A DNA stretch of 46,045 nt from Eubacteriales Family XIII. Incertae Sedis bacterium (GTDB lineage Bacteria; Bacillota; Clostridia; Peptostreptococcales; Anaerovoracaceae). The DNA lies in contig JAISLZ010000070.1 in the NCBI GenBank assembly GCA_031277015.1, forward strand, positions 1-46,045, given 5' to 3'. The translations under genes were made by a program, and so were the position numbers. Under the pieces are notes generated by a model. It was not told the origin of the DNA and ran no database searches. It saw only the letters and a program-made list of their open reading frames with translations. Positions 35,388 to 44,710 of the stretch are shown here, one piece after another (the stretch's first letter is position 1; every line of letters starts with the position of its first letter).

Positions 35388-36709
35388 AACAGGAACGATA
35401 TACTTGCGCCATCGGGGCGCTGCAGAGCGTCGTCGCTATCCCGAAAGCCGTGCCGATCTTGCACTCGGGACCGGGTTGCGGCAATATGATCATGGGCTTT
35501 TTTGAGCGATCGACAGGCTATGCGGGCGGCAATACCAGCCCATGCACAAATTTTTCCGAAAACGAAGTCATCTTCGGTGGTGTCGAGCGTTTGAGGCAGA
35601 TCATAAAAAATACATACAAAGTTCTGGATACGGAGCTACAGGTAGTGCTCACCGGATGTACCGCTGGCATCGTCGGCGACGACGTGGAATCGCTTGTGGA
35701 CGAATTCCGTGATGAGGGAAAGCCCATCGTATCCGTGGAAACGCCGGGGTTCAAGTGCAGCAATTTCGAAGCGCACAGCCTCGTGGTGAACGCGATTATC
35801 GACCAGTACGTATCTCTTCATGAGGAGGGGCGCCCATACAGGTCCTCCAAAAATACCGTAGTCCTCCTGTCTTCCGTCCCTTACCAGGATCCGTTTTGGA
35901 AAGGCAATCTCGCCGAGTACAAACGGCTCCTGGCCGGGATGGGGCTTGATGCGGCCGTTTTGTTCGGTCCAGGCTCCGGCGGCGTGGATGAGTGGAAAAG
36001 GATCCCGGAAGCCAATTTCGTGGTACTTGTTTCGCCCTGGTACGGGGAACCTATAGCCTCGCATCTGGAAGAAAAATACGGCCAACCCTCTATCCAGTTT
36101 CCTCATATCCCGATAGGCGCCAACGAGACAGAGCGTTTTCTTAGGACTGTCCTCGAGTTCGCTGAAAAACAAGGGGCGAAGATCGACCGAATTGCCGCGG
36201 AGCGTTTCATACGGAGGGAAAGGGATGCATATTATGAGGAGATAGACAACCTTGCGACCTTCCTTCTCGAGTTTCGCTACGGGTTGCCAAACCACGCTCA
36301 TATCTTTCATGACGCCGGATATGTGATAAGCCTCTCCAAATTCCTGCTACACGAAACAGGCATAGTGCCGAGAGAGCAGTTCGTCGTTGACGGCACTCCG
36401 GAGCAGTACCATGCTGCCCTCAGGGATGAGCTCGCGAGCGCCTCGGACAAACGTGAGATCCCTCTGTACTTTGAGCCTGATGCGGGCAAGGCGCAGGATA
36501 TCTGCCGCAACCTCACGCATAGCGGGCGCGGCCTCATCATAGGAAGCGGCTGGGACAAGGAGCTCGCAAAGGAGAAAGACTACGATTTTCTTTCGGCCTC
36601 CGTGCCGTCGCCTTACCGGCTCGTGCTCACATCCCATTATGCCGGCTTCACAGGCGGTCTGCGCGTGATCGAAGACATCTACAATACCGCGCTCGCATCG
36701 TACAGATAA
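35372..36709 (+). CDS. NifK-like nitrogenase component beta (MarK-like)
   Basis: 445 residues. Partner of the NifD-like subunit. The P-cluster cysteines are present as Cys12 (RYTCAIGALQ), Cys36 (HSGPGCGNM) and Cys96 (LTGCTAGIVGDDVESL). The motif SPCTNFSENEVIFGG matches the NifK region before the third cysteine. The C-terminal ASVPSPYRLVLTSHYAGFTGGLRVIEDIYN fits the alpha-beta interface of the family. The N-terminal extension found in Mo-NifK is absent, as in many NifK-like proteins. The ATG is inside the end of the preceding gene, indicating coupled, stoichiometric translation. Confidence 0.9.
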   Translation: MAGIIEQERYTCAIGALQSVVAIPKAVPILHSGPGCGNMIMGFFERSTGYAGGNTSPCTNFSENEVIFGGVERLRQIIKNTYKVLDTELQVVLTGCTAGIVGDDVESLVDEFRDEGKPIVSVETPGFKCSNFEAHSLVVNAIIDQYVSLHEEGRPYRSSKNTVVLLSSVPYQDPFWKGNLAEYKRLLAGMGLDAAVLFGPGSGGVDEWKRIPEANFVVLVSPWYGEPIASHLEEKYGQPSIQFPHIPIGANETERFLRTVLEFAEKQGAKIDRIAAERFIRRERDAYYEEIDNLATFLLEFRYGLPNHAHIFHDAGYVISLSKFLLHETGIVPREQFVVDGTPEQYHAALRDELASASDKREIPLYFEPDAGKAQDICRNLTHSGRGLIIGSGWDKELAKEKDYDFLSASVPSPYRLVLTSHYAGFTGGLRVIEDIYNTALASYR

Positions 36710-36738
36710 TCAAGAAGTTTTGAAAAGAGGACATGATT

Positions 36739-38067
36739 ATGGCAGAGAAACAATACGGGTTTGATACGCGCAAAGTGCGCGCCGGATACAATTCGGCGGA
36801 ACATAACTACGCGATATCGCCGCCCATATATCAGACGACGGCATACGATTTTAAAAGCGTGGAATACGCGAAACAGCTTTTCGCGTTTGAAACCGTCGGC
36901 AATCTATATACGCGCGTAGGGAATCCGACAGTCGGGGTCTTGGAGGCCCGTATGGCCGAGCTCGATGGGGCCGCCGCGGCTATCGCGCTAGGTAGCGGTA
37001 TGGCGGCGATCAGCTACACCCTGCTGAACCTCGCCGAAGGAGGAGGCCGCATTCTCGTCTCCCCGTACCTGTACGGAGGCAGCGCTGACAGCTTCAAGAA
37101 GCTGTACCCAAAATTCGGCATACAGATCGACTACGCGAAACATATCGACGATCCGGCTAAGCTCGAAGGGGAGATCGCACCAGACACAAAAGCGATCTTT
37201 ATCGAGAGCATCAGCAATCCGTCCGCCGTACTGCTCGACATCCGCGCCATAGCGGACGTAGCACATCGGAACGGCATCCCTCTCGTCGTCGACAACACCG
37301 TCGCAACACCATATCTGCTGCGCCCCATAGAGCATGGCGCCGACATCGTTGTCTACTCGGCGACAAAGGGACTGAATGGGCATGGCAACATCATCGCCGG
37401 GCTTATACTTGAGAGCGGCAAATTCGATTGGGCAAACGGGAGATATCCGCACTTCGCAGAAAAGTACTATACGCTGCGCGACCACAGCACAGACGAGCAT
37501 CGAAGCTATCTCGAAGCTTTCCCCGACGCGCCTTTCACTACCAGGATACGCTTCAATTATTTGAACTATTTCGGCGCGGCGCTTGGTCCGTTCGACGCCT
37601 ATCTCGCCCTCGTCGGACTGGAAACTTTGTCTGAGCGATTATCAAAACAGGTGGAAAATGCTAGGATAATCGCCGAATGGCTCAGACGTCGGACTGACTA
37701 TGTGGAATGGGTCAGATATCCGGAATTGTCGGACAGTCCCTACAGGTCGCTTGCGGAACAATATTTTCCGAATGGAGCGGGCGGCATACTAGCCTTTGGT
37801 TTCCGTGGCGATGAAGTCCAGCGAGAATATTTTCTCGACGCGGTGGAATTGATCAATTACCACGTCAACATAGGTGACGCGCGCACCCTCATCGTTGATT
37901 CGCCGAACAACACGCACGGGGAACTGGAGCCATACGAAAAAGAGCGTGCCGATGTCCCGCCGAACCTGATACGCATCTCTGCGGGGCTCGAAGATCCAAA
38001 TGACCTTATTGCGGATCTGGATCAGGCTTTTCTTGCATCGGAACGAAGCAAACTGATCGCGATATAA
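36739..38067 (+). CDS. metY: O-acetylhomoserine sulfhydrylase, second copy
   Basis: 442 residues, paralogous to the protein from 32425: YGFDTRKVRAGYNSAEHNYAISPPIYQTTAYDF, LYTRVGNPTVGVLEAR, VVYSATKGLNGHGNIIAG (PLP lysine) and LIRISAGLEDPNDLI. The many differences between the copies suggest distinct thiol specificity, for example methanethiol versus sulfide, but this cannot be read directly. ATG 36739 has AGAGG eight bases upstream; ATG 36733 is too close to it. It is cotranscribed with the NifDK-like genes (29-bp gap) and with the importer. Confidence 0.93.
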   Translation: MAEKQYGFDTRKVRAGYNSAEHNYAISPPIYQTTAYDFKSVEYAKQLFAFETVGNLYTRVGNPTVGVLEARMAELDGAAAAIALGSGMAAISYTLLNLAEGGGRILVSPYLYGGSADSFKKLYPKFGIQIDYAKHIDDPAKLEGEIAPDTKAIFIESISNPSAVLLDIRAIADVAHRNGIPLVVDNTVATPYLLRPIEHGADIVVYSATKGLNGHGNIIAGLILESGKFDWANGRYPHFAEKYYTLRDHSTDEHRSYLEAFPDAPFTTRIRFNYLNYFGAALGPFDAYLALVGLETLSERLSKQVENARIIAEWLRRRTDYVEWVRYPELSDSPYRSLAEQYFPNGAGGILAFGFRGDEVQREYFLDAVELINYHVNIGDARTLIVDSPNNTHGELEPYEKERADVPPNLIRISAGLEDPNDLIADLDQAFLASERSKLIAI

Positions 38068-38109
38068 ATTTTTCTTGAGGTAAGTTAAGAAAGAAAAGGA
38101 GACAAACCA

Positions 38110-39237
38110 ATGAAAAAGAAACATCTATTGACTATCATCTTGGCACTTCTGATCGCCGCTTCCGGCATCCTGCTTGCGGCCTGCAGTGGGCAAGGTGAAA
38201 GCGGTGAGGCCCACGAGGAACCATCGGATTCCGCCTCACAGGACGCCACCGAGCCCGAAAACGCGGATTCAGACAGCGCGGGTGTGGAAGCAACCGGCGA
38301 GTTCAAATACGGCAAGATCGATATCCCAGGTAAGGACGGGGCACTTTGTGGCGCGCCTATCTACATCGCTTACGAAAAAGGGTTCTTCGCAGAGGAAGGT
38401 TTCGACGTGACGCTGATCTCGGCCGACGCGGAGACGCGCAAGATCGGACTGAACAACGGGACGATACCTATGGTCAATGGGGACTTCCAGTTCTTCCCTT
38501 CCATTGAGGAAGGCGTGAAGGTCAGCGTCGTGGACGGCCTGCATAACGGATGCATCAAGTTTATCGTTCCCAAAGGGTCGCCTATCAAAACAGCGGATGA
38601 CCTGAAAGGCAAAAAGATCGCCGTAGACGAAATCGGAGGTACCCCGCATCAGGTCGCGAGCGTTTGGGTCGAAAAGGCCGGCATATCGGCGAAACCGGAA
38701 GACGGCGAAGTCGAGTTCCTAGTATTCAGCGACGGCAATCTCGAAATCGAAGCGTTGCGCAACGGCGACGTTGACGTCGCGGCGCTGTGGGATCCACTTG
38801 GATCGGTCCACACCGCCGGCGACAACCCCGAATTTGAGGTCCTCTTTGACCTGTCCACCGACCCGACCTTTGCCGGCAAATACTGCTGCTTCCTCTATGC
38901 TTCAAACAAGATAATCGAGGAAGATCCCGAGAAAGTTGCGGCTCTGCTAAGGGCCTACCACAAAGCGCAGGAATGGATTGCGGCCAACCCGGCGGAAGCG
39001 GTGAGCATCATCTCTGACAAGAAGTATTCGGCGATCGAGGACAAACCGCTGGCAGAGGAACTGGTCAAAAGCTATGCGTACCCGTCTTTGTCGGAGCATG
39101 AATCAGGTGGTACGCATGTCAAGGAAGACGTTGAATATTTCGCGACCGAACTGTACAACATCGGATATCTGAAAACAGAGCCGCAGAAGTTTTTGGATGA
39201 AGCCTATTATGAAGTAGATTTGAACCTTGGCATGTGA
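38110..39237 (+). CDS. SsuA/TauA/NMT1-type ABC transporter substrate-binding lipoprotein
   Basis: 375 residues. Lipobox LLAAC (Cys25) after a hydrophobic signal; an Asp/Glu/Ser linker to about residue 60; then the NMT1/THI5-like fold with GAPIYIAYEKGFFAEEGFDVTLI, DLKGKKIAVDEIGGTPHQVA and ALRNGDVDVAALWDP. This family binds sulfonates, nitrate, thiamine precursors and similar. With the sulfur genes upstream, an organosulfur ligand is the favoured substrate. The stop overlaps the permease start (TGATG). Confidence 0.88.
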   Translation: MKKKHLLTIILALLIAASGILLAACSGQGESGEAHEEPSDSASQDATEPENADSDSAGVEATGEFKYGKIDIPGKDGALCGAPIYIAYEKGFFAEEGFDVTLISADAETRKIGLNNGTIPMVNGDFQFFPSIEEGVKVSVVDGLHNGCIKFIVPKGSPIKTADDLKGKKIAVDEIGGTPHQVASVWVEKAGISAKPEDGEVEFLVFSDGNLEIEALRNGDVDVAALWDPLGSVHTAGDNPEFEVLFDLSTDPTFAGKYCCFLYASNKIIEEDPEKVAALLRAYHKAQEWIAANPAEAVSIISDKKYSAIEDKPLAEELVKSYAYPSLSEHESGGTHVKEDVEYFATELYNIGYLKTEPQKFLDEAYYEVDLNLGM

Positions 39238-40259
39238 TGGAAAAGCATTCTTCCTCATTATTGGTGACGAAGGGCGGCAGGTATATCCTGCTGTCCTTCG
39301 TCACGATCCTTGGATTCACGATTGCGATTCTCGCGAATCGGCTATTCCCGCAGATTGCGGATGTCGTGATAGAGCCTTATCCGGTAGGCAAGCTCTTTGT
39401 TATTGATATCAACGAGCTATACAATCTCGTGCTTCTCGGATTGATTCTGCTATATGTCGTACAGGCCGTTTACTCATACCCGGACGAAGACCGGCGCAGA
39501 ATGTTCCTGTCACGCGCCCCGTTCCGGTTTGCTGCCGGCGCTGTACTCGCTGTATGGGATGTGCTGGGGACCAAGCTGTTGCTGCTTCCTCAGCCGTTTT
39601 TTCCCGGCCCGGCCCGGATACTCGAGGCGTTCCTCGCGGAAGGCGACTACGTCCTTGAGAACACGCTTTATTCCCTCAGGCTCTTTGCCTCGGGCTTCTT
39701 CCTCGGAGTGGCGGCCGGCGTCGGTACGGGCATACTGATCGGCTGGTTCCCCAAAATATATTACTGGGTATATCCAGTGCTCAAAATCACCGGCGTCATT
39801 CCCGCGGTGGCGTGGATGCCGTTCGCCTTGACCCTGCTTCCGACGCCGTTCGCGGCGGCCACATTTCTGATCGTCATCTGCGCGTGGTTCCCTATAGCCT
39901 CCACCACGGCGCAAGGCATAGCGAGCACGCCCAAGGTATTGTTTGAGGCCGCGAGGACGCTTGGCGCCAAGACCTCGTTCCTGATGTTCCGCGTGGCTAT
40001 CCCTCACGCGATGCCTCAGATTTTTACAGGCATTTCTATCGCAAACGCCTTTGCGTTCACCACTCTGGTCATGGCCGAGATGATGGGCCAGCCGGGAGGC
40101 CTCGGCTACTACATCAACGCATCCAAAGTCTGGTCCGCGTACTACAAGGTCCTCGCCGCAATAGTGGTGATGGCTATCCTGTTTTCGCTCATACTCTGGG
40201 TGGTCGGATTGATCCAGAGCAGGGTCTTGCGTTGGCAAAGGGGGTTGGTCAAACAGTGA
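39237..40259 (+). CDS. SsuC/TauC-type ABC transporter permease
   Basis: 340 residues with about seven helices. The first 85 residues (two helices, LSFVTILGFTIAILANRLF and NLVLLGLILLYVVQAVY) form an N-terminal extension not seen in standard SsuC. The core has LYSLRLFASGFFLGVAAGVGTGILIGW and the EAA-type loop FEAARTLGAKTSFLMFRVAIPHAMPQIFTGI. ATG 39237 overlaps the previous stop as TGATG; GTG 39234 would add one residue. Confidence 0.87.
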   Translation: MEKHSSSLLVTKGGRYILLSFVTILGFTIAILANRLFPQIADVVIEPYPVGKLFVIDINELYNLVLLGLILLYVVQAVYSYPDEDRRRMFLSRAPFRFAAGAVLAVWDVLGTKLLLLPQPFFPGPARILEAFLAEGDYVLENTLYSLRLFASGFFLGVAAGVGTGILIGWFPKIYYWVYPVLKITGVIPAVAWMPFALTLLPTPFAAATFLIVICAWFPIASTTAQGIASTPKVLFEAARTLGAKTSFLMFRVAIPHAMPQIFTGISIANAFAFTTLVMAEMMGQPGGLGYYINASKVWSAYYKVLAAIVVMAILFSLILWVVGLIQSRVLRWQRGLVKQ

Positions 40260-41041
40260 ATACCAAAACGGTTTTGGAGATAAAAAACGTGAACCGTGTC
40301 TATACGGACGCAAACGAAAGCACGATTGAGGCGCTCAAGGGAGTCAGTCTGGATGTAGCTGAAGGTGAGTTCCTCGCCATCATAGGTGAGTCCGGATGCG
40401 GCAAGACGACGCTTCTGCGCCTGATTGCGGGACTTGATGATCCGGATGCGGGAGAAATCAGGCTTTCAGGAGAGCGCATCACCGGCACAGACCCGGGCAG
40501 AGGCTATGTTTTCCAGCAAAACAGCCTGTTCCCCTGGATGACGGTTGAAAAGAACATCGCGTCCGGGCTTATCGCGCGTGGCGTCTATGATCGGGAAAAG
40601 CAGGAGGTTCCGGAGTACATCAGGCTCGTAGGGCTGGACGGGTTTGAGCAGTCGTACCCCCACCAGATATCCGGCGGCATGGCTCAGCGCGTAGCGATCG
40701 TGCGTGCGCTGATCAACAAGCCCAAGGTGTTGCTGCTTGACGAACCGCTCGGGGCGCTGGACGCCTTTACGCGCGCGGACTTGCAGGACAAGCTGCTCGA
40801 ACTGTGGCAGAAAGAACGCGCGACTATGATACTCGTGACGCATGATGTGGACGAGGCGATCTATCTCGCCGACCGCATAGTCATCATGACCCCCAGGCCG
40901 GGTAAGATCAGCGAGATCATCCCTGTCAACCTCGGCAGACCGCGCGATCGCGGCACGGTGGATTTCCTCGATTTACGGCGGATCATTCTCGGAAAGCTGC
41001 ATCTCGCAAACGCACGCCCGGAACCGGAGTATGTGCTGTGA
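40256..41041 (+). CDS. SsuB/TauB-type ABC transporter ATP-binding protein
   Basis: 261 residues. Walker A GESGCGKTT, Q-loop YVFQQNSLFPWMTVEKN (the LFPW motif is typical of nitrate/sulfonate/taurine importers), signature ISGGMAQRVAI, Walker B VLLLDEPLGALDAFTR and VTHDVDEAI. The GTG 40256 start overlaps the permease stop as GTGA; TTG 40232 would add eight residues. Last gene of the second operon and convergent with the GntR gene. Confidence 0.88.
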   Translation: MNTKTVLEIKNVNRVYTDANESTIEALKGVSLDVAEGEFLAIIGESGCGKTTLLRLIAGLDDPDAGEIRLSGERITGTDPGRGYVFQQNSLFPWMTVEKNIASGLIARGVYDREKQEVPEYIRLVGLDGFEQSYPHQISGGMAQRVAIVRALINKPKVLLLDEPLGALDAFTRADLQDKLLELWQKERATMILVTHDVDEAIYLADRIVIMTPRPGKISEIIPVNLGRPRDRGTVDFLDLRRIILGKLHLANARPEPEYVL

Positions 41042-41102
41042 AGTAGGCGCATACCTTGTGCCGGTCAGACTCTAAAGGCTATCTGAACACACAATCAGCT
41101 TG

Positions 41103-41765
41103 CTATATATCAAATATTTGCAACAGCGCATTCTTCTCGGATTTTATGTGGAGTCTATACAGAGTTTTAAAATCATCTTTTCGGTTATTCAATATCGCAT
41201 CGATCCATTCAATATGTTGCACGGCAACCCGGCTATGTTTTATATGCAATGAATCCAGTAGTTGTTGCTTCGAAATAATACATTTAAAAAGGGAGTTTTT
41301 ACAGACGGATTCAATCATCCGATTCTTGATTTGGGAGAAAAGGAATAAATGTAATTCAAAATCACTTAGAAAAAAATCCCCTCTTGGGACGACAGAAGAA
41401 CAATCTTCAATATATTGCATGTTATATTCCCTATATTTCGCGAGTTCCGTTATCGTGTCCGCGTTCTCTATCGGCATGATCAGCGCAATGCTGTCCGGTT
41501 CCAAAATAGATCTCAGCTTATAAACATCCAGAAGCTCTTTAATGGTACTCTTGGATACAAAAGTGCCCTTTCTTGGAAAAACATCCAGATAGCCATCTTT
41601 TTGCATCCAAAGAATTGCCTCCCTAATAGGAGTACGGCTAACATCAAGCTCCTTTGCAATGGATTCTTCCGAGACCATATCCCCTGGTATGAGATCCCCG
41701 TTCAGCAGTTTTTTCATTATAGCATCATATGCTATAATGTTGTAAGTCGTGCAGTCTTTTTGCAT
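41103..41765 (-). CDS. GntR family transcriptional regulator, FadR/FCD subfamily
   Basis: 220 residues. An N-terminal winged helix (YDAIMKKLLNGDLIPGDMVSEESIAKELDVSRTPIREAILWMQKDGYLDVFPRKGTFV region) and a C-terminal helical FCD ligand domain (RSILEPDSIAL, FHLFLF-like FELHLFLFSQ). ATG 41765 has GAGGAG five bases upstream. It is AT-rich like the catabolic genes that precede it, and most likely represses them in response to a carboxylate. A promoter with TTGACA lies before it. Confidence 0.9.
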   Translation of the reverse strand: MQKDCTTYNIIAYDAIMKKLLNGDLIPGDMVSEESIAKELDVSRTPIREAILWMQKDGYLDVFPRKGTFVSKSTIKELLDVYKLRSILEPDSIALIMPIENADTITELAKYREYNMQYIEDCSSVVPRGDFFLSDFELHLFLFSQIKNRMIESVCKNSLFKCIISKQQLLDSLHIKHSRVAVQHIEWIDAILNNRKDDFKTLYRLHIKSEKNALLQIFDI

Positions 41766-41789
41766 ATTCACTCCTCGCCCTTACTTAGT

Positions 41790-41818
41790 AGTATGTAATA
41801 GTATGAACTTCCTGTCAA
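41790..41818 (-). promoter_or_regulatory. Promoter of the GntR regulator gene with AGTATG repeats
   Basis: Minus strand TTGACA (41813-41818), 17 bp, then CATACT (41790-41795). On the plus strand AGTATG occurs twice (41790 and 41800), overlapping the -10 and spacer, which could be an autoregulatory site. Confidence 0.55.
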
Positions 41819-41947
41819 GTTTACGCGGAGCCGTTGAGCCATCATGTACAAAACCGGATTTGATGGATTTGATATGAATGCGTTCGAATCGGGAAAGTGC
41901 AGGAAAAAGAAATCTGTCCGCATATTAAATGTTTACTGCACTTTACT

Positions 41948-43579
41948 TTACGCTGTCTGACTTTTCACGCCGCCTGGCGTCCCCTTTTTTCGATAGACAA
42001 CTTCGCCGTCTATCATGGTCAACTCAACTTCAATGTCCTTCATTTTTTCCGGTGAAATATCGTAAGGGCAATGCTCAAGAATGACAAGATCGGCGAGTTT
42101 GCCTACCTCGATGGATCCTTTGATCGATTCGTCGAAAGATGAGTATGCGCCATTGTACGTAAACATCCTTAGCGCCTGTTTTGCATTTACATGGTTGCCT
42201 GTATGAAGCGCCTTGCCGGAATTGGTCTTTCTATTAATGGCAACGTGCATATTCAGCAATGGATTCGATGGGGCTATCGGACTGTCGCTGGCGCCGGCCA
42301 GCATGATCCCATTTTTGATGAAGCCTCCTGAATCAAACATATGGGCTGCCCTATATTCACCATAATCCCTCATATATCCATCGCCAAATTGGTACAGAAA
42401 GATCGGATTGGGAATCGGAATAATGCCGGCCCTTTTGATTCTTTCAAGCAAATCCGTATTTAACATGGCGCAATGCTCGATGCGATGCCGGGCATCTTCC
42501 CTCGGATATAAATCCTGCGCTTTTTCGATAGCGTTGACCATCATTGTGACACCCGCGTCGCCTACTGCGTGGCCTGTAGTTTGCCATCCGTTTCTATGCG
42601 CCCTGATAATCACATGATCAACTTCCTCCTGAGAGTGACTTAATATGCCATAATTATTCTCATCACATTTATATGGATTCAGGGTTGCGGCCGTCGGGCC
42701 TGAACTGCTACCATCCAGCATCAGCTTTATCGGGCCGAGACTGAGTTTATCATTTCCAAAGCCGGTACATACGCCAACAGACAAATAGTCTTCAATAAAT
42801 TTACGATTATCGGCGAATGAGAAAATCATAAGATATATCCTTGGTTTTATCACCCCCTGCCGGGATGCCTTTTGAAGGACTTTCATTTGAATTGCACCGT
42901 ACCCACCTGAATCATGAACGCTTGTAATCCCTTCTGATATTAGCGAATCATTTATTGCGGACATTGCCTCAATTAGTTCATACTCTGAGGGGATTGCCGC
43001 TTTCATCATCGCCATATGTGCATTCTCAATCATCAACCCGTTGAGCTCTCCGTCTGTTGCACAGGCCAATCCTGGCATGCTTGAACCCGCGTCAATCCAG
43101 GCCTTTTGCAGGCTTATGCTGTTATGGACAGAAATATGTGAACAAATACGGGTAAGCATGACAGGATGCTTTGGCGCGACTTTGTCCAATTCCCATCTGT
43201 TGGGATGCCGTTTCTCTTTCAATTCGGTATGATTGTATCCCCATCCACGTATCCAATCGCCGATAGGGGTATTCTTTGCTGCCTCACGGACTCTATCCAA
43301 TATATCCTCAATGGAATTTACATTGGGAACCCTGCAGTCTATGGCCAGTTTGTTCATGCCGGCAACGGCGGTATGCATGTGGGAATCGATGAATCCGGGT
43401 ATTAATGTGCGCCCCTTCAAATCAAATATTTCTGTAGCGTCACCTACAAATCTGTTTACCCATTCAGTCTTGCCTACAGCGATAATGATATTTTGTTTGA
43501 CTGCTACGGCTTCTTCAATATCGTCATTTTTATTGACGGTCAATACTTGCCCATTTCTAAAAACTTTCTCCGCTATCAT
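41948..43579 (-). CDS. YtcJ-like amidohydrolase (Amidohydro_3)
   Basis: 543 residues. Metal-dependent hydrolase of the composite-domain type: beta-sandwich start VFRNGQVLTVNKNDDIEEAVAV, then LIPGFIDSHMHTAVAG with metal ligands His67 and His69, GWGYNHTEL, and C-terminal IEVGKLADLVILEHCPY. Substrate unknown; family members hydrolyse exocyclic amides or N-acyl groups. It starts 1 bp after the stop of the aldolase gene, so it is cotranscribed with it. Confidence 0.88.
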   Translation of the reverse strand: MIAEKVFRNGQVLTVNKNDDIEEAVAVKQNIIIAVGKTEWVNRFVGDATEIFDLKGRTLIPGFIDSHMHTAVAGMNKLAIDCRVPNVNSIEDILDRVREAAKNTPIGDWIRGWGYNHTELKEKRHPNRWELDKVAPKHPVMLTRICSHISVHNSISLQKAWIDAGSSMPGLACATDGELNGLMIENAHMAMMKAAIPSEYELIEAMSAINDSLISEGITSVHDSGGYGAIQMKVLQKASRQGVIKPRIYLMIFSFADNRKFIEDYLSVGVCTGFGNDKLSLGPIKLMLDGSSSGPTAATLNPYKCDENNYGILSHSQEEVDHVIIRAHRNGWQTTGHAVGDAGVTMMVNAIEKAQDLYPREDARHRIEHCAMLNTDLLERIKRAGIIPIPNPIFLYQFGDGYMRDYGEYRAAHMFDSGGFIKNGIMLAGASDSPIAPSNPLLNMHVAINRKTNSGKALHTGNHVNAKQALRMFTYNGAYSSFDESIKGSIEVGKLADLVILEHCPYDISPEKMKDIEVELTMIDGEVVYRKKGTPGGVKSQTA

Positions 43580-43580
43580 T

Positions 43581-44345
43581 CTAATTGCCTATTTCCATCC
43601 TTGCGTTTTTGACACTGTCGGCAAAGAGCAATGTGTCTGATTTATAAGCAAAATACGTTGCTCCCAAGTCAGAATATCTCTGAAGACTGTTTTTGTTGTT
43701 TACATAAATACCAATACGCTTACCATTCTTGATGCCAATGTCAAAGCAGTTTTCGACAAGCTTTACAACCTCGGGATCATCCGATTGGCCAGGCTTGCCT
43801 AAGGATTGGCTGAGGTCTCCCGGCCCTATAAACAGGACATCAACCGCGGGTATGCTACATATTTCATCCAGCCTATTAACCATGCCCACATTCTCTATAT
43901 GTATGGAGATCGTTGTGTTCCTATTTGACTGTCGTATATATTCGTCCCCGCTATCGAAACCATAGCCAGCGGCTCGTTGTGCGAATGAGAGGCCCCGTGA
44001 TCCTTCAGGATAGTATTTTGCGTTTTTCACAACCGATTTCACCTGCTCGACTGACTCTATATTCGGTATCTGCACCCCTGCTGCGCCGGAATCAAGCGCG
44101 TGCAAGATATCGGAAGCGCTATCGGAAGGTGTTCTGACGATGACCGGCAAACCAACGGAATCAGATGCAATGACCATCCTTTCAACATCGCTATCCGAGA
44201 AGGCAGCATGTTCCCTGTCGATAATAAAAAAATCAAAATCTGCTCTGCCCAACATCTCTATCACCGTTGGGCAGTTGAATTTTACAAATGTACCGACAAC
44301 AGTTTCCCCAGCATCTAACTTGTCCTTGAAGTCATTTTTTAACAC
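43581..44345 (-). CDS. HpcH/HpaI family aldolase
   Basis: 254 residues. Class II metal-dependent aldolase (4-hydroxy-2-oxo-acid cleaving type). FFIIDREHAAFSDSDVERMV carries the usual His base region, GVQIPNIESVEQVK and VLFIGPGDLSQSLG the metal/substrate loops. It probably cleaves a 2-oxo-acid to pyruvate or glyoxylate and an aldehyde. GTG 44345 has GGAGG seven bases upstream, and the start overlaps the cupin gene by 7 bp. Confidence 0.9.
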   Translation of the reverse strand: MLKNDFKDKLDAGETVVGTFVKFNCPTVIEMLGRADFDFFIIDREHAAFSDSDVERMVIASDSVGLPVIVRTPSDSASDILHALDSGAAGVQIPNIESVEQVKSVVKNAKYYPEGSRGLSFAQRAAGYGFDSGDEYIRQSNRNTTISIHIENVGMVNRLDEICSIPAVDVLFIGPGDLSQSLGKPGQSDDPEVVKLVENCFDIGIKNGKRIGIYVNNKNSLQRYSDLGATYFAYKSDTLLFADSVKNARMEIGN

Positions 44346-44701
44346 GATTTTTCCTCCGCCATGATCTCCAGTCTTCTTGGAGTGAACACATCAAGACTTA
44401 CGCATGGCTCGTCGCTCGTTACGGTCAGGTAGTGCTCAACATTGGATGGTATAACCATCCAACTGCCTTTTTTTACAGGATAGTCCTGTCCCCCGATTGA
44501 GAATATTCCCTCTCCTTCGAGAATGATGGCATACTGTTCGTAAACATGACTGTGGGGTTTTACCTCATGTCCTCTTGCTCCATGATTGTATGCCACAGTA
44601 GCGTCCCTTCCACTAAAGACTTTTCTTTGTACCCCCTTTCTGATCACATCCCATTCCATATCATCAAAATTATTTATCTGAAACTTATTATATTTATCCA
44701 T
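44339..44701 (-). CDS. Single-domain cupin protein
   Basis: 120 residues. A single beta-barrel with cupin motif 1 as HEVKPHSHVYEQYAIILEGEG (His50, His52, Gln56 or Glu55) and motif 2 as IPSNVEHYL (His90), consistent with a bound metal. Small cupins in catabolic operons are isomerases, decarboxylases or sensors; none can be chosen. Strong AGGAGG ribosome-binding site. It overlaps the aldolase gene. Confidence 0.87.
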   Translation of the reverse strand: MDKYNKFQINNFDDMEWDVIRKGVQRKVFSGRDATVAYNHGARGHEVKPHSHVYEQYAIILEGEGIFSIGGQDYPVKKGSWMVIPSNVEHYLTVTSDEPCVSLDVFTPRRLEIMAEEKSC

Positions 44702-44710
44702 GGTATCCTC

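Noticed and set aside
33900-36709. Dark-operative protochlorophyllide, chlorophyllide or Ni-sirohydrochlorin reductase
   Set aside because: Those enzymes lack the full set of six P-cluster cysteines and a NifB partner; here all six and NifB-like are present, and no tetrapyrrole genes occur.
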